From Hymenopus coronatus (lineage: Eukaryota > Arthropoda > Insecta > Mantodea > Hymenopodidae), in NCBI GenBank assembly GCA_030762935.1, contig CM060899.1, positions 63,600,501-63,664,500 of the forward strand: DNA of 64,000 nt. The letters run 5' to 3'. Every line of letters starts with the position of its first letter. The stretch's first letter is position 1. The notes beneath the pieces were generated by a model. It had not been told where the DNA came from, did no database searches, and was given only the letters and a program-made list of their open reading frames with translations. Made by a program: the position numbers and the translations under genes. Positions 10,430 to 21,708 of this stretch are shown here, piece after piece.

Positions 10430-11035
10430 TTGGGAAAAGGTCCGTGCGTGCGTGTTTATGTATATGTGTATCTGTGGACAGCATAGCTCAAAAACGAAAA
10501 GACCGTTAAACACCAAACTTGGTATTTAAGGTTGGTATCTTCCAAGAATGCGACACGAATATTTTCAAGAAAATCCCCCCACCACAAACTACCCTTTACA
10601 TGGAAAAAATTTAGAAAATTTTGATTTTCTCAAAAATGTCTCTAACGATTTAGATTAAAATCTCTTATATTTAAGATATTTACATGCCAAATGAAATGTA
10701 TATCTTGAATTTCCTGGAAATCGCCTCTAAAGATCCCTTATTCTGGATGATTTTTATTGAATTTTACATAACATGTAAACCGTAAGAGATAGACAACAAC
10801 TTACCACACAAAAAATATATATCACGATAAAACACACTATTTATATCATATACATTTTTTCGTGGAGTTGATCGTTTTCGATATATTCGTTATTATTGAT
10901 TTCAGTTTTAAAATACTATAACTTTTCTCGTTCGGGAACTTGTCAACGCTTAGCCGCGCAAAGAAATTGATTTCATTCCCATAGCAACCGACATCTTAAA
11001 ACATTTGAACGTCGGCTTAGCCTAGTGTGTTCCCT
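10430..11035 (-). repeat. SHE element, reverse, both ends missing
   Basis: Begins in the reversed CA-rich stretch (GTGCGTGCGTG) and runs back through the central block to the TTAGCCTAGTGTGTTCCC region. The tail palindrome and the head are absent. It abuts another reverse SHE. The 130 bases before it (10300-10430) are unassigned. Confidence 0.75.
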
Positions 11036-11872
11036 ATTGTATTAAAAATTCGATACCTAGATTTCATCGAAAATATATGTTTTGAGACCATCTAAATGCA
11101 AAAAAAAATATATTTTTAGAAAAAAGGTCCGTGTGTGTGTGTGTGGACAGCATAGCTCAAAAACGAAAATACCGTTAAATAACATATGTGGTATTTAAGT
11201 TTATCATCTTACAAGGGTGCAACATGATGATTTTCAAGAACCCTCCCACCCCAAACTACCCTTTACATGGACAATTTTTTTATTTTTGTCCCTCAAAAAC
11301 ACCTCTAAAGATTGATCAAAATACCATATATTAAAATTATTCACAACACAAATAAAATGTATGTTTTGAATTTTCTGGAATTAACCTCTGAAGAGCACTT
11401 TATTCTGGTTTATTTCGGCAGGATTTTAAATAACTGGTAAACCGTAAGAGATAGCCAAAAACTTACTACAAAAAAGTAAATCTCGTTAAAATACACAATG
11501 TATGTCATATGCATTTTTCTTATGGTATTGTCCGTTTCCAAGATATTCCCTGTTATTGGTTTCAATTTGAAACTATTTATGTTTTTCTTAAACAGGATAT
11601 GCCCGTTTTTCTTTTGTTCTACTCCTGGCCAAGCAAAGAGGCCAATCTCAATGACAATCACATAACGATATCTTTTAAAACATTTGACTATCGCTTTAGC
11701 ATAGCGCAATCCTTTAGTTTTCTTCTATTTATAATGAACTAAATAATAAGTAAATTCTACCAATTAGCAGCGTCTCGTTTAGTTAGGTGTAGAAAGAAGA
11801 ACAATCTTTAATAAGAAATCTGTTTGTAGAGCAGTTAGAGAAAGCCATGAGAGTGTAACACATCAGATTTTT
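11036..11872 (-). mobile_element. SHE element, subfamily B, reverse, tail truncated
   Basis: The head lies at 11866 and below (CTGATGTGTTACACTC, GCTTTCTCTAACTGC in reverse orientation), with the B-type GGCCAAGCAAAGA block near 11628. The tail stops before the palindrome. It is joined to the next copy by exactly one AAAAAT (reverse complement ATTTTT, 11867-11872). Confidence 0.8.
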
Positions 11873-12705
11873 ACTTTCTCTGCACGTACCCAAAAATTCG
11901 ATACCGAGATTTCATCGGAAATATATGTTTTAGAGTCCCCTGTATCCTAAAAAAGTATTTTCAGAAAAAGGTCCGTGTGTTTCCGTGTCTGTGAACACGA
12001 TAACTCAAAAACGAAAAGTCGGTAAAATACCAAACTTGGTATTTAAGTTTAGTATCTTCCAGGGATGCGACACGAAGCTTTTGAGAAAAATCCCCCCACC
12101 CCCAACTGCCCTTTACATGGACTTTTTTTGGAAAATTTTGATTTTCTAAAAAATGACTCTAACGATTTTGATTAAAATGTCATATATTAAAGATATTTAC
12201 CTGACAAATAAAATGTATATTTTGAATTTTCTGGGAGTAGCCTCTGAAGACTACTTTATTCTGGGTCAATTTTACGGAATTTTGCATAACTTCTAAAGCG
12301 TTAGAGATGGACAAAACTTACCACACAACAAATGTAGAGCACTTTAAAACACACAATTTATGTTATACACATTTTTTTCATGGAGTTGATTGTTTTTGAG
12401 ATATTCCTTGTTTTTGGTTTCAGCTATGAAAAATGTATACTTTTCTCATACAGGAATTTGTAAACTCCTAGCCATACAAACAAAGGAACTTCAGGCACAT
12501 AGTAACCAGCTTTTGACTATCACTTTAACCTATGTTACTCCTTTATTTCGCTGCTACTTTCAAGAAAGCAAGTAATAAGACTATTTCTTCTGTTTTTTTT
12601 TTTTTCTCAATTAGCATGAAGTAAATAGAAGCATAAGCTTTTTAACAATAATTTACTGCAAAGTTGTAGAGAAAGTCATGTGAATGGAACACATCAGATT
12701 TTTTT
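11867..12705 (-). mobile_element. SHE element, subfamily A, reverse, full length
   Basis: Body 11873-12697. The tail (ACTTTCTCTGCACGTACC) has lost most of the palindrome; the head is complete (ATCTGATGTGTTCCATTCAC reversed near 12677-12699) with ACTTTCTCTACA. Read on the reverse strand it is followed head-to-tail by the copy at 11036-11866. Confidence 0.82.
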
Positions 12706-12850
12706 CCTTCTACTTATAAGGAACTAAGTAATAAGACTTTTTCTGCTATTGTTTATCTCATTAGCATGAAATGGATAGAAGCATAAGCTTATTAACAATA
12801 ATTTATCACGAGATGTAGAGAAAGCCATGTGAATGGAACACATCAATTTT
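12706..12850 (-). repeat. SHE element, 5'-end fragment, reverse
   Basis: About 140 bases equal to the first part of a SHE copy: reversed ATGTGTTCCATTCACATGG head, GCTTTCTCTACATC and the TTAGCATG block. It sits directly beside the previous copy, so the region 10430-12850 is a string of reverse copies. Confidence 0.8.
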
Positions 12851-12950
12851 TTTTTATCAAGTCCTCAATTGCAATTGACGTAATTTTCACTAGTATTGCA
12901 TCTTACATTGCATCAAGCTGTATGTTTACTTATAAAATGTTCCTAATATA

Positions 12951-13437
12951 CAGGCTGTTTCAAAACGACACCAAACGAAGATAGCAGCCGATTAGCTTAC
13001 AGTTTGACTTGTCCAAAACTCATGTCGCAACTTTCTAACTCTTCTATTTAAAGTTTTATGTATGTATAAAAATCGCACACATTTGGGATTAGGCAGCGAA
13101 GGAACACCTGTTGTCATACGCCACGTAAACAACCTCAGAACGTGTTATACGAAGCACATAACAAAACCCACATGCTACGTTTTCCATTACTAAGATGACC
13201 TGTGCCGCGCCGGCGTGACTATCAAACCACTCCTACACTACGAGACTGGGACCTTCGCTACCAACCTGCATCTCTCTTAGAGTGAGCCAGGCACTTGCCA
13301 TTTGTTTATGTACGACTGCCTAATCCATGGTGATTTTATGTCAGTTTTTGTATGTGCCGAAAAGTATATTCACGTATCACGTACGGTATGACCAACAAGG
13401 TCCACATCTTCGTTTGGTGTCGTTTTGAAACATCCTG
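12951..13437. mobile_element. Tc1/mariner-type MITE, 487 bp
   Basis: Terminal inverted repeats of about 33 bases: CAGGCTGTTTCAAAACGACA on the left and its complement (TGTCGTTTTGAAACATCCTG) on the right, each continuing into ACCAAACGAAGAT. TATA lies on both sides (12947-12950, 13438-13441), so the target duplication is TA or TATA. There is no transposase; the 63-codon frame crossing the right end is fortuitous. Only one copy is in the window. Confidence 0.85.
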
Positions 13438-13441
13438 TATA

Positions 13442-15241
13442 TGGGTCGAAAAGGGCACTGACGGTGTGAAAGTTATTGGGCACGGGAGAGAGGTTGTGAG
13501 CTCGGGAGCTAAAGTTTCTTGCTGGAATGTAGTATTTCAATAAAGACATATCTAATGACTTTCACAGTACTTTTATTATCAGGTGATCTGTATCAATAGT
13601 GAATATCTTAACAGTTAAATTTACAAAAAAACATTTGCTTATATCAAACATGTTGTGTCTTTATTTTTAAAAGAGCCAGGATAACGAATATGGCCACATG
13701 GAATCTTTTCTAAAGCTGGCAGTGATGTGAATATAGCAACTGATCAGTTTAGTAAAACTCTCTGATGATACAAAACATTCCAATCGTGTTAACAAATCTA
13801 CAAACCAATAAAATGTATGCGCATGTCTTAAACGGCCCTGAGTCTAAGCCACTTCTTATTGATAAATAACCTGGTGCAGTACAACATGGTGGTATTAGTT
13901 CGGTAGCGATGGCGCACCTGTCAAGAGTCCTTTGGGCCACAGGTTTTGGGAGCCAAAACACTGATCAAATAACGCTTGGAGGCATGCAAATGTGCTGTAC
14001 TGGTGTTCGTGGATATGCTTATTTATTTACACTATTTACTGTGGGAAACATATCTAATAAGGCTAACTCCAACCAATCATGCGGAATCTTCTGAAGGGAC
14101 CCTTCACCATAATAGTATATTATGCAACGAGATTATAATGGTGGTAATTATGATACGAGACTGTTAATGTTTATGTTCGACCATGTATCTGGTTTGAGTG
14201 ATGCGTTACAATCGTTATTCGTTTATCTGTGGTTACAATATAATGACCTTATAGCACCTGTGTCAAATAAAGTTGCCAGCGTTGTGAGACGTACTACGCA
14301 GGCGCAGAAATATTGATCACTTCCTTATAAACAGCTGTTAACATGTGACACACTTTAACCTAAAAAAAGTATAGGCAATGAAAACTAGAACAAATTGAAT
14401 AGTGAGTCCACAAGGTCGATTATTTCATATTTAGAGATAATTCTTCGAAATACATTAGCAATACTTTTTGAGAGTAGAATTTCTCGTACGTCTTTCTTGA
14501 CTTTTGTGGCTACAATTTATTGGTAAAATTAAGTTGAATGTCACTGATACTAGTGTCAGACATTTTGACTTTTTTCTAAACTCGCGCTAGTACCGTTGTC
14601 GATCGAAACCAGAATAATCAATACTTGCGCTTTCACAATGTTACATGACCACTTCTGATTGGTGAAATACCAATACTTTAATGAGCAGGTGTACTTTAAT
14701 GAGGCCCATTAAAGTACTGCTACCAGTCATATAAATACTACATTTTGGCATGGTCGAACATAAAATTTATAAATAAACATCATGTTGGCATAGAAGTCAT
14801 AGGGGAACGGAGGGTAATACCGCTCGGCGGGTAATGGCGCTCATAGTATTTCGGTTGGTTGAGAGTTTGAGCTGTCCAGGAAGTACTGACATCTTATGGT
14901 AGTCTTAATAACTTCGTAATAGTTAAATACTGGATGCGAGGGAAGAAGTTTTGCCCTAACCTGCAAGAATATGTTCAGCGACAATTTATTATAGGAATCA
15001 GCATCTGAAGATTTGTGATTATCCATCATTTTCTGTCCATGCCATATATTGAGAAAGGGGTTGCATACGACTTTCCTTTAATATATTGTAAAGCATAAAA
15101 GGGCGTTTGGTTTCTTCACTATTGGCAAATAATTCCAAAATGGCCATGGAGGGCAATGGCGCTCACGTGAGCGGCATTTTCCCTCAACTGTGCAGCATTA
15201 TTTACCTTATCCTTATGAGGTTTATTATAAACTTTATAAAG
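13442..15241. other. Unassigned low-copy DNA, 1.8 kb
   Basis: No similarity to other segments, no inverted or target repeats, and only short frames (60-70 codons, both strands) without recognisable composition or splice context. This is one of the longest stretches that could be ordinary intergenic or intronic DNA. Confidence 0.5.
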
Positions 15242-16110
15242 AAAAAATTATGTGTTTCATTCACATAACTTTCTCTACATCTCTACAACAAATTATTGTT
15301 AAAAAGCTTATGCTTCTAGTTACTTCATGCTAATCCAGAAACAATCAGCAGAAATAGCCTTATTACTTGCTTCCTTGTAAGTAGAAGCGAAATAAGGGAA
15401 TACCATAGGTTAAAGTGATAGTCAAAAGCTGGTTGCTATGTGACTGAAGTTCCTTTGTATGGACAGGAGTTGACAAATTCCTGTATGAGAAAAGCGTAAG
15501 TTTTTAAAGATGAAACCTAAAATAAGGAATATCTAAAAAATGTTCAACTCCACGAAAAAAAATGTATATAATATAAATTTTGTGTTTTAACGTGCTCTAC
15601 ATTTTTTGTGAAGTAAGTTTTTCTCCAACTCCTATGGTTTAGCAGTTATGCAAAATTTCGTAAAATTCATCCAGAATAAAGTAGTCTTCAGAGGCTATTC
15701 CCAGAAAATTCAAGATATACCTTTTATTTGTACGGTAAATATCTTTAATATACAACATTTTAATCAAAATCGTTAGAGCCATTTTTAAGAAAATCAAAAT
15801 TTTCGAAAAAAGTTCCATGTAGAGAGTAATTTGGGGTGGGTTTTTTTCCCTCAAAATCTTCGTGTCGCATCCCTGGAAGATACTAAACTTCAATATCAAG
15901 TTTGGTATTTTACCGACTTTTCGTTTTTAAGTTATCGTGTGCACAGACACACGGACACTAACGGACATTTTTCTGAAAATGCTTTTTTTTATATATAAAA
16001 GGGACCCTAAAACATATATTTCCGGTGAAATCTCGGTATCGAATTTTTGGATGGAGTGCAATACCTTCTCTATACACTATGTACATAGTACTGTAGAAAA
16101 AGTAATAAGG
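15242..16110 (+). mobile_element. SHE element, subfamily A, full length
   Basis: Starts after AAAAAAT (15242-15248) with TATGTGTTTCATTCACATAAC and ACTTTCTCTACA. The central block is intact; the tail palindrome CACTATGTACATAGTAC is followed by TGTAGAAAAAGTAAT. Body about 855 bp. The reverse 86-codon frame spans 15639-15899. Confidence 0.85.
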
Positions 16111-16644
16111 GATAAAAATGGACTTTCTGAAAATCGGTTCTTCTTTCTAATGCGAAATGCACAATCTTACGTTTGTTCTGTCTACTTGTGCATGGGCAGC
16201 CATGTTGGTGAATCGACCAATGACAGAGTCAAATCTAAAACTGAACTAGAATCTGCAATGTCGCATGCCGCAAGCAAAGAGTCCACCTACCGGAAGAAGA
16301 ATGCGTGTGTAAAGTGTGCGAGAGATACCAGGCTCAAAATTGCAAAGAAAGGACAATCTCAATAATAGGACTCGGACAAGAATAAACTACATATCTCTGT
16401 TTAATATAATCTTCTTTTCTCACTGTAAAAGGCGTATTGTTTAACATTATGTACAATTCTTTGGCAGTATTTTGTTAGTATTCTTGTCGCTGTTGCCGTT
16501 GTCATTTCCTTGCCTCCATCCTCAAGACCAAAATGTCCACAAAATAAGTAGCTATTTCGAGATTGAGGCAACTTACAAATGCACCTTTGTTACAGGTTGA
16601 TCACAGAGAAGTATGTTGACTATTCCTGAACGTCTTGCCCTGGC
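16111..16644. other. Unassigned DNA before the satellite
   Basis: A 142-codon frame (15937-16365) starts in the SHE tail and continues into unique sequence (16110-16365) with many Lys, Ser and Cys codons. I cannot relate it to a family. The remaining 280 bases lead into the satellite; no gene signal is visible. Confidence 0.4.
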
Positions 16645-18830
16645 GTCTACAGGCTGTTCCGTGCGATGAGCTGCGACAATGGTTTCAACAGAAGTTTAGA
16701 GAGGATGGACCACGTGGCAACTGTTGAATAAGTAAGAATAGACACTGTGGCTGACGAGTCTACAGGCTGTTCCGTGCGATGAGCTGCAACGAAAGTTTCA
16801 ACAGAAGTTTAGAGAGGATGGACCAACGAATGGACCACGTGGCAACTGTTGAATAAGTGAGAATAGACACTGTTGCTGACGAGTCTACAGGCTGTTCCGT
16901 GCGATGAGCTGCGACGAGTTTCAACAGAAGTTTAGAGAGGATGGACCAACGAATGGACCACGTGGCAACTGCTAAATAAGTGAGAATAGACACTGTTGCT
17001 GACGAGTCTACAGGCTGTTCCGTGCGATGAGCTGCGACAATGGTTTCAACAGAAGTTTAGAGAGGATGGACCACGTGGCAACTGTTGAATAAGTGAGAAT
17101 AGACACTGTTGCTGACGAGTCTACAGGCTGTTCCGTGCGATGAGCTGCGACAATGGTTTCAACAGAAGTTTAGAGAGGATGGACCAACGAATAGACCACG
17201 TGGCAACTGTTGAATAAGTGAGAATAGACACTGTGGCTGACGAGTCTACAGGCTGTTCCGTGCGATGAGCTGCGACGAGTTTCAACAGAAGTTTAGAGAG
17301 GATGGACCAACGAATAGACCACGTGGCAACTGTTGAATAAGTGAGAATAGACACTGTTGCTGACGAGTCTACAGGCTGTTCCGTGCGATGAGCTGCGACA
17401 AAGGTTTCAACAGAAGTTTAGAGAGGATGGACCAACGAATAGACCACGTGGCAACTGTTGAATAAGTGAGAATAGACACTGTGGCTGACGGATCTACAGG
17501 CTGTTCCGTGCGATGAGCTGCGACGAGTTTCAACAGAAGTTTAGAGAGGATGGACCAACGAATGGACCACGTGGCAACTGTTGAATAAGTGAGAATAGAC
17601 ACTGTTGCTGACGAGTCTACAGGCTGTTCCGTGCGATGAGCTGCGACGAGTTTCAACAGAAGTTTAGAGAGGATGGACCAACGAATAGACCACGTGGCAA
17701 CTGTTGAATAAGTGAGAATAGACACTGTTGCTGACGGATCTACAGGCTGTTCCGTGCGATGAGCTGCGACAATGGTTTCAACAGAAGTTTAGAGAGGATG
17801 GACCACGTGGCAACTGTTGAATAAGTGAGAATAGACACTGTTGCTGACGAGTCTACAGGCTGTTCCGTGCGATGAGCTGCGACAATGGTTTCAACAGAAG
17901 TTTAGAGAGGATGGACCAACGAATAGACCACGTGGCAACTGTTGAATAAGTGAGAATAGACACTGTGGCTGACGAGTCTACAGGCTGTTCCGTGCGATGA
18001 GCTGCGACGAGTTTCAACAGAAGTTTAGAGAGGATGGACCACGTGGCAACTGTTGAATAAGTGAGAATAAACACTGTGGCTGACGAGTCTACAGGCTGCT
18101 CCGTGCGATGAGCTGCGACAGTGGTTTCAACAGAAGTTTAGAGAGGATGGACCAACGAATAGACCACGTGGCAACTGTTGAATAAGTGAGAATAGACACT
18201 GTGGCTGACGGATCTACAGGCTGTTCCGTGCGATGAGCTGCGACGAGTTTCAACAGAAGTTTAGAGAGGATGGACCAACGAATGGACCACGTGGCAACTG
18301 TTGAATAAGTGAGAATAGACACTGTGGCTGACGGATCTACAGGCTGTTCCGTGCGATGAGCTACGACGAGTTTCAACGGAAGTTTAGAGAGGATGGACCA
18401 ACGAATAGACCACGTGGCAACTGTTGAATAAGTGAGAATAGACACTGTGGCTGACGGATCTACAGGCTGTTCCGTGCGATGAGCTGCGACGAGTTTCAAC
18501 AGAAGTTTAGAGAGGATGGACCAACGAATGGACCACGTGGCAACTGTTGAATAAGTGAGAATAGACACTGTTGCTGACGAGTCTACAGGCTGTTCCGTGC
18601 GATGAGCTGCGACGAGTTTCAACAGAAGTTTAGAGAGGATGGACCAACGAATGGACCACGTGGCAACTGTTGAATAAGTGAGAATAGACACTGTTGCTGA
18701 CGAGTCTACAGGCTGTTCCGTGCGATGAGCTGCGACGAGTTTCAACAGAAGTTTAGAGAGGATGGACCAACGAATGGACCACGTGGCAACTGTTGAATAA
18801 GTGAGAATAGACACTGTTGCTGACAAGTCT
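16645..18830. repeat. Satellite array, 123-bp monomer, about 18 copies
   Basis: Tandem monomers beginning GTCTACAGGCTGTTCCGTGC occur at about 16645, 16758, 16882, 17005, 17119, 17243, 17367, 17491, 17613, 17738, 17850, 17975, 18087, 18211, 18333, 18458, 18580 and 18703. The basic unit is 123 bp; variants gain 2 bp (GACAATGG for GACGAG) or lose 12 bp (CCAACGAATGGA). Every monomer contains the palindrome CCACGTGG. Since 123 is divisible by three, a reverse frame stays open for up to 245 codons (18089-18826); it repeats a 41-residue unit and is probably not a gene. Confidence 0.97.
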
Positions 18831-18979
18831 CAGACCAGGTCGTACTTCTACAGCGCAGCTGATATTGACGCAATACGGGAGTCAATTGAATGGAGTGCTA
18901 AATCTGTACGATGTCTTCCACGTCAATTGCAAATTCCGAAATCATCAAAGTCTGAAATTCACCTTGAAGAAGCGCTTTT

Positions 18980-19555
18980 TGTAGTGATTAACGCTCGCTT
19001 TTACTGCTTGTGGCACCGCAGGCGATGACACTGGTAATACATGGAATGATAATGGAGCACCAGTGGAATGCGATGGCGGAGGAAACCAGTTAATTCGAAT
19101 GGCTACCCAGGGCCGAAGCTCCCCATTCTCGATGCACCAGGGGAAAAAATCCCGTGGCTCTTCCCATTAGGGCAAGGCCTAGAAACTAACAAGCCGGCAT
19201 GGGAATGTACCGGGACGGAAGTGGATACGCCACTTACGGGAAGACTGCCAAAGAACCTTGGTCGGGGCGATGGACGCTAGCATACCGTCTACTAGCTATC
19301 CAGGCTAGTGTCGGAGGACATTGAGGCGTCTACAAGAGTCCGAACAACTCCCCAACGGGAGGGGCTCGAATGTTCGGCCCCACTACTTATGGTCACGTGA
19401 GAAGTACCACGGGTGCAGCGCTCGCACCAGAGCAGCTGAAGAGGTCGGAACCCACCACAAATCTCACATGCGGTTGCTTGTGTTCGAACCCGTGTTGTCT
19501 AGGTGAGAGGTGAATGGTCTAACCACTCGGCCACGGCACGGCCTTGAAGAGGAAG
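18980..19555 (-). repeat. tRNA-derived SINE (family S1), long form
   Basis: Read in reverse, it begins near 19550 with TGGCCGAGTGGTTAGACC (A box of tRNA-Ser/Leu type) and GGGTTCGAACAC (box B, near 19490), then GCATGTGAGATTTGTGGTGG. It ends with the CACTGGTGCTCCATT and CATCGCCTGCGG blocks near 19010-19070. The middle (about 19090-19390) is absent from the copy at 24343, so this is a longer subtype or a composite. Forward frames over it are chance. Confidence 0.75.
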
Positions 19556-19628
19556 TGTTAAACCAATTCCATGACGGAACTTGCATTTGTCGTAAAAGAC
19601 ACCGTACAGATTTAGGATTCCGTTCAAG

Positions 19629-19818
19629 GGTAGTCTGGGGTGGAGGTATGTTACCGACTTTTCGTTTTTGGGTTATGTGCTAATAGACACTCGGACACAC
19701 ACACGCTCGCGCCTTTTTCTGAAAATGCTTTTTCTTCTCTTTTGTGTTTCCGGTGAAATCTGGGAATCAAACTTTTGGATGGAATTCAGTGCCGTCTCTA
19801 CTAAAGTACTAAGTAGAG

Positions 19819-19853
<35 letters not shown>
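19629..19853 (+). repeat. SHE element, 3' fragment with poly-A run
   Basis: Covers the last quarter of a SHE: TACCGACTTTTCGTTTTTGG, the CA-rich stretch (ACACTCGGACACACACACG), TTTCCGGTGAAATC and the tail AAGTAGAGAAAGT. The terminal A stretch has expanded to about 30 bases (19823-19853). Confidence 0.8.
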
Positions 19854-19854
<1 letters not shown>

Positions 19855-20250
19855 ATAAAAATGCTGATGTTTGTGTTCCACATCTACAAGATTATGCTAA
19901 AACCATTTGAAGAACGCGAGTGATGAAAGGGCTAAGAAACGTAGGCATTTTAATTGAGTGATCGGAAGATACTTGCCAAAATTGTCTGTTTCCTATTGGT
20001 TTGAAATCAAAAGTCTGGAATTCAAACCTTTAACCAATGAGCAGAGGACGGGTTCCATTTAGAGGCGAAGGAAAGGAATGAGGAGTAAGACAAATATACA
20101 CAAATGAACCACATAGAACAAAAAGGCATCAACATGCAAAACATTACATTTTCGCATTGCTTGAAAAGAATTCACAACCTTGTTTATATTCAGTTTTTAC
20201 TAACCAAGAATAATATGGAAAGGCAGAAGCAGATTCAAAATTCAATGGCA
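19854..20250. other. Unassigned DNA
   Basis: About 400 AT-rich bases without a repeat partner. Short forward frames only; none looks coding. Confidence 0.4.
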
Positions 20251-20254
20251 TATT

Positions 20255-20330
20255 TGGGAGTCAGACCACAAATTTTCGGCTTTCCGGGCTGCTGCTCTGC
20301 CATCTGAGCTACGATTACGATGTTAGCATT
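20255..20330 (-). repeat. tRNA-like sequence, probable SINE head
   Basis: In reverse orientation GTAGCTCAGATGGCAGAGC (canonical A-box region) is followed about 35 bases later by GGTCTGACTCCC (box B-like). The 3' acceptor pairing is not convincing and box B is off consensus, so a SINE head or tRNA pseudogene is more likely than a functional tRNA gene. Immediately downstream lies a non-LTR RT relic. Confidence 0.5.
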
Positions 20331-20454
20331 GGCTTTCAGCCTAAAGAAGAACAACGAATAAAACTGAATTGATTGTTTTCTCACGAATATAAAATGATTT
20401 GGAATCTCTAAAAGATTACATTTAGCTACTTGGAATGTAAGAGAAAAAGCATTT

Positions 20455-20578
20455 CAAGAATCCAAATGATATGTGGAACTATACATAAAACAACGAGAAA
20501 TAAAACAAGAAAGGAAACTAGATTAAAGTTTTACAAAACAATGGCGGTTCCTACACTATTATATGGAAGTGAGACATG
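20455..20578 (+). pseudogene. Non-LTR retrotransposon RT relic, upstream half
   Basis: One frame gives K-E-T-R-L-K-F-Y-K-T-M-A-V-P-T-L-L-Y-G-S-E-T, the motif after the catalytic palm in RTs of many insect non-LTR elements (KFYK...PTLLYGSETW). The frame stops at the insertion point of a SHE copy. The other half is at 21429-21660. About 30 codons that normally lie between the halves are missing. Confidence 0.75.
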
Positions 20579-21428
20579 AAAATCTGATGTATTCCATTCA
20601 CATGACTTTCTCTACATATCTGCAACAAACTATTGTTAAAACGCTTATGCTTCTATTTACTTCATGCTAAACGAGAAAAAAATAGCAGAAATAGTCTTAT
20701 TACTTGCTTCCTTGTAAGTAGAAGAGAAATAAGGTTGCTATATTACTGAAGTTCCTTTGTTTGTATGGACAGGAGTTGACAAAGTCCTGTGTGAGAAAAG
20801 TATGTTTTTTAAAGCTGAAACCAAAAACAAGGAATATCCAAAAAAAAAACAAACAAAAAAAACGATCAACTCTACGAAAAAAATGCATAGAACATAAATT
20901 GTGTCTTTTAACGTGTTCTAGATTTTGTGTGTGGTAAGTTTTTCTCCAACTCTTACGGTTTAACAGTTACGCAACATTCCCTAAAAGTCATCCAGAATAG
21001 TCTTCAGAGGCTATTCCCAGAAAATTCAAGATATACATTTCATTTGTCAGCTAAATATCTTTAATATATGATGTTTTAATCAAAATCGTTAGAGCCATTT
21101 TTAAGAAAATCAAAATTTTCGAAAAAAAAGTGTCATGTAAAGGGTAGTTTGGGGTGGGGGGATTTTTCTCAAAATCTTCGTGTCGCATCCCTGGAAGATA
21201 CTAAACTTAAAATACCAATTTTGGTATTTTACCGACTTTTCGTTTTTGGGTTATCGTGTTCACAGACACACGGACACGCACACGAACCTTTTTCTGAAAT
21301 GCTTTTCTTTGGATACAGGGGACCCTAAAACATGTATTTCCGGTGAAATCTCGCAATCGACTTTTTGAGTGGAATGCAATACCTTCTCTATACACTATAT
21401 ACATAGTACGTGTAGAGAAACTAAAAAT
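20579..21428 (+). mobile_element. SHE element, subfamily A, inserted in an RT relic
   Basis: Body 20584-21422 (839 bp), bounded by AAAAT (20579-20583) and AAAAAT (21423-21428). Head CTGATGTATTCCATTCAC and ACTTTCTCTACA; tail GTACGTGTAGAGAAACT. The flanks belong to one RT coding frame, which fixes the element ends without relying on alignment between SHE copies. Confidence 0.88.
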
Positions 21429-21660
21429 TAGATCAAATCCGAAATGAAGATATAAGAGCAGAACTTAATATAGAATCAGTAAATTCCAAAATTGAAAAAT
21501 ATCAGAACTACTGGATGCAGCATGTTCAGAGAATGGCAGTTTCAAGATTGCCTAGGATATCATTCGAATATGAAGCAAAAGGAAGGAGAGATGTCGGTCG
21601 ACCCAGAAAAAGGTGGAGGGAACAACTGTGAGAAAGAACGGGAAGTGAAGAAGAAGAAGA
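21429..21660 (+). pseudogene. Non-LTR retrotransposon RT relic, downstream half
   Basis: After the SHE tail the frame resumes with D-Q-I-R-N-E-D-I-R-A-E-L and continues with YWMQHVQRM, SRLPR and GRRDVGRPRKRW before a stop, which is the C-terminal end of this RT class. A purine-rich (GAA)n follows (21636-21663). Together with 20455-20578 it is one 5'-truncated, dead element. Confidence 0.78.
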
Positions 21661-21708
21661 AGAATATATAAAATTGTCTTAGATCCTAGCCTAAGATGCA
21701 CATCCGAG

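Noticed and set aside
18089..18826. A 245-codon reverse frame with a regular 41-residue repeat
   Set aside because: The frame is open because the satellite monomer is 123 bp; it breaks wherever monomers gain 2 bases, and has no start context or domain.
16645..18830. Satellite considered as a CRISPR-like array
   Set aside because: Monomers are contiguous with no unique spacers, and the context is eukaryotic.
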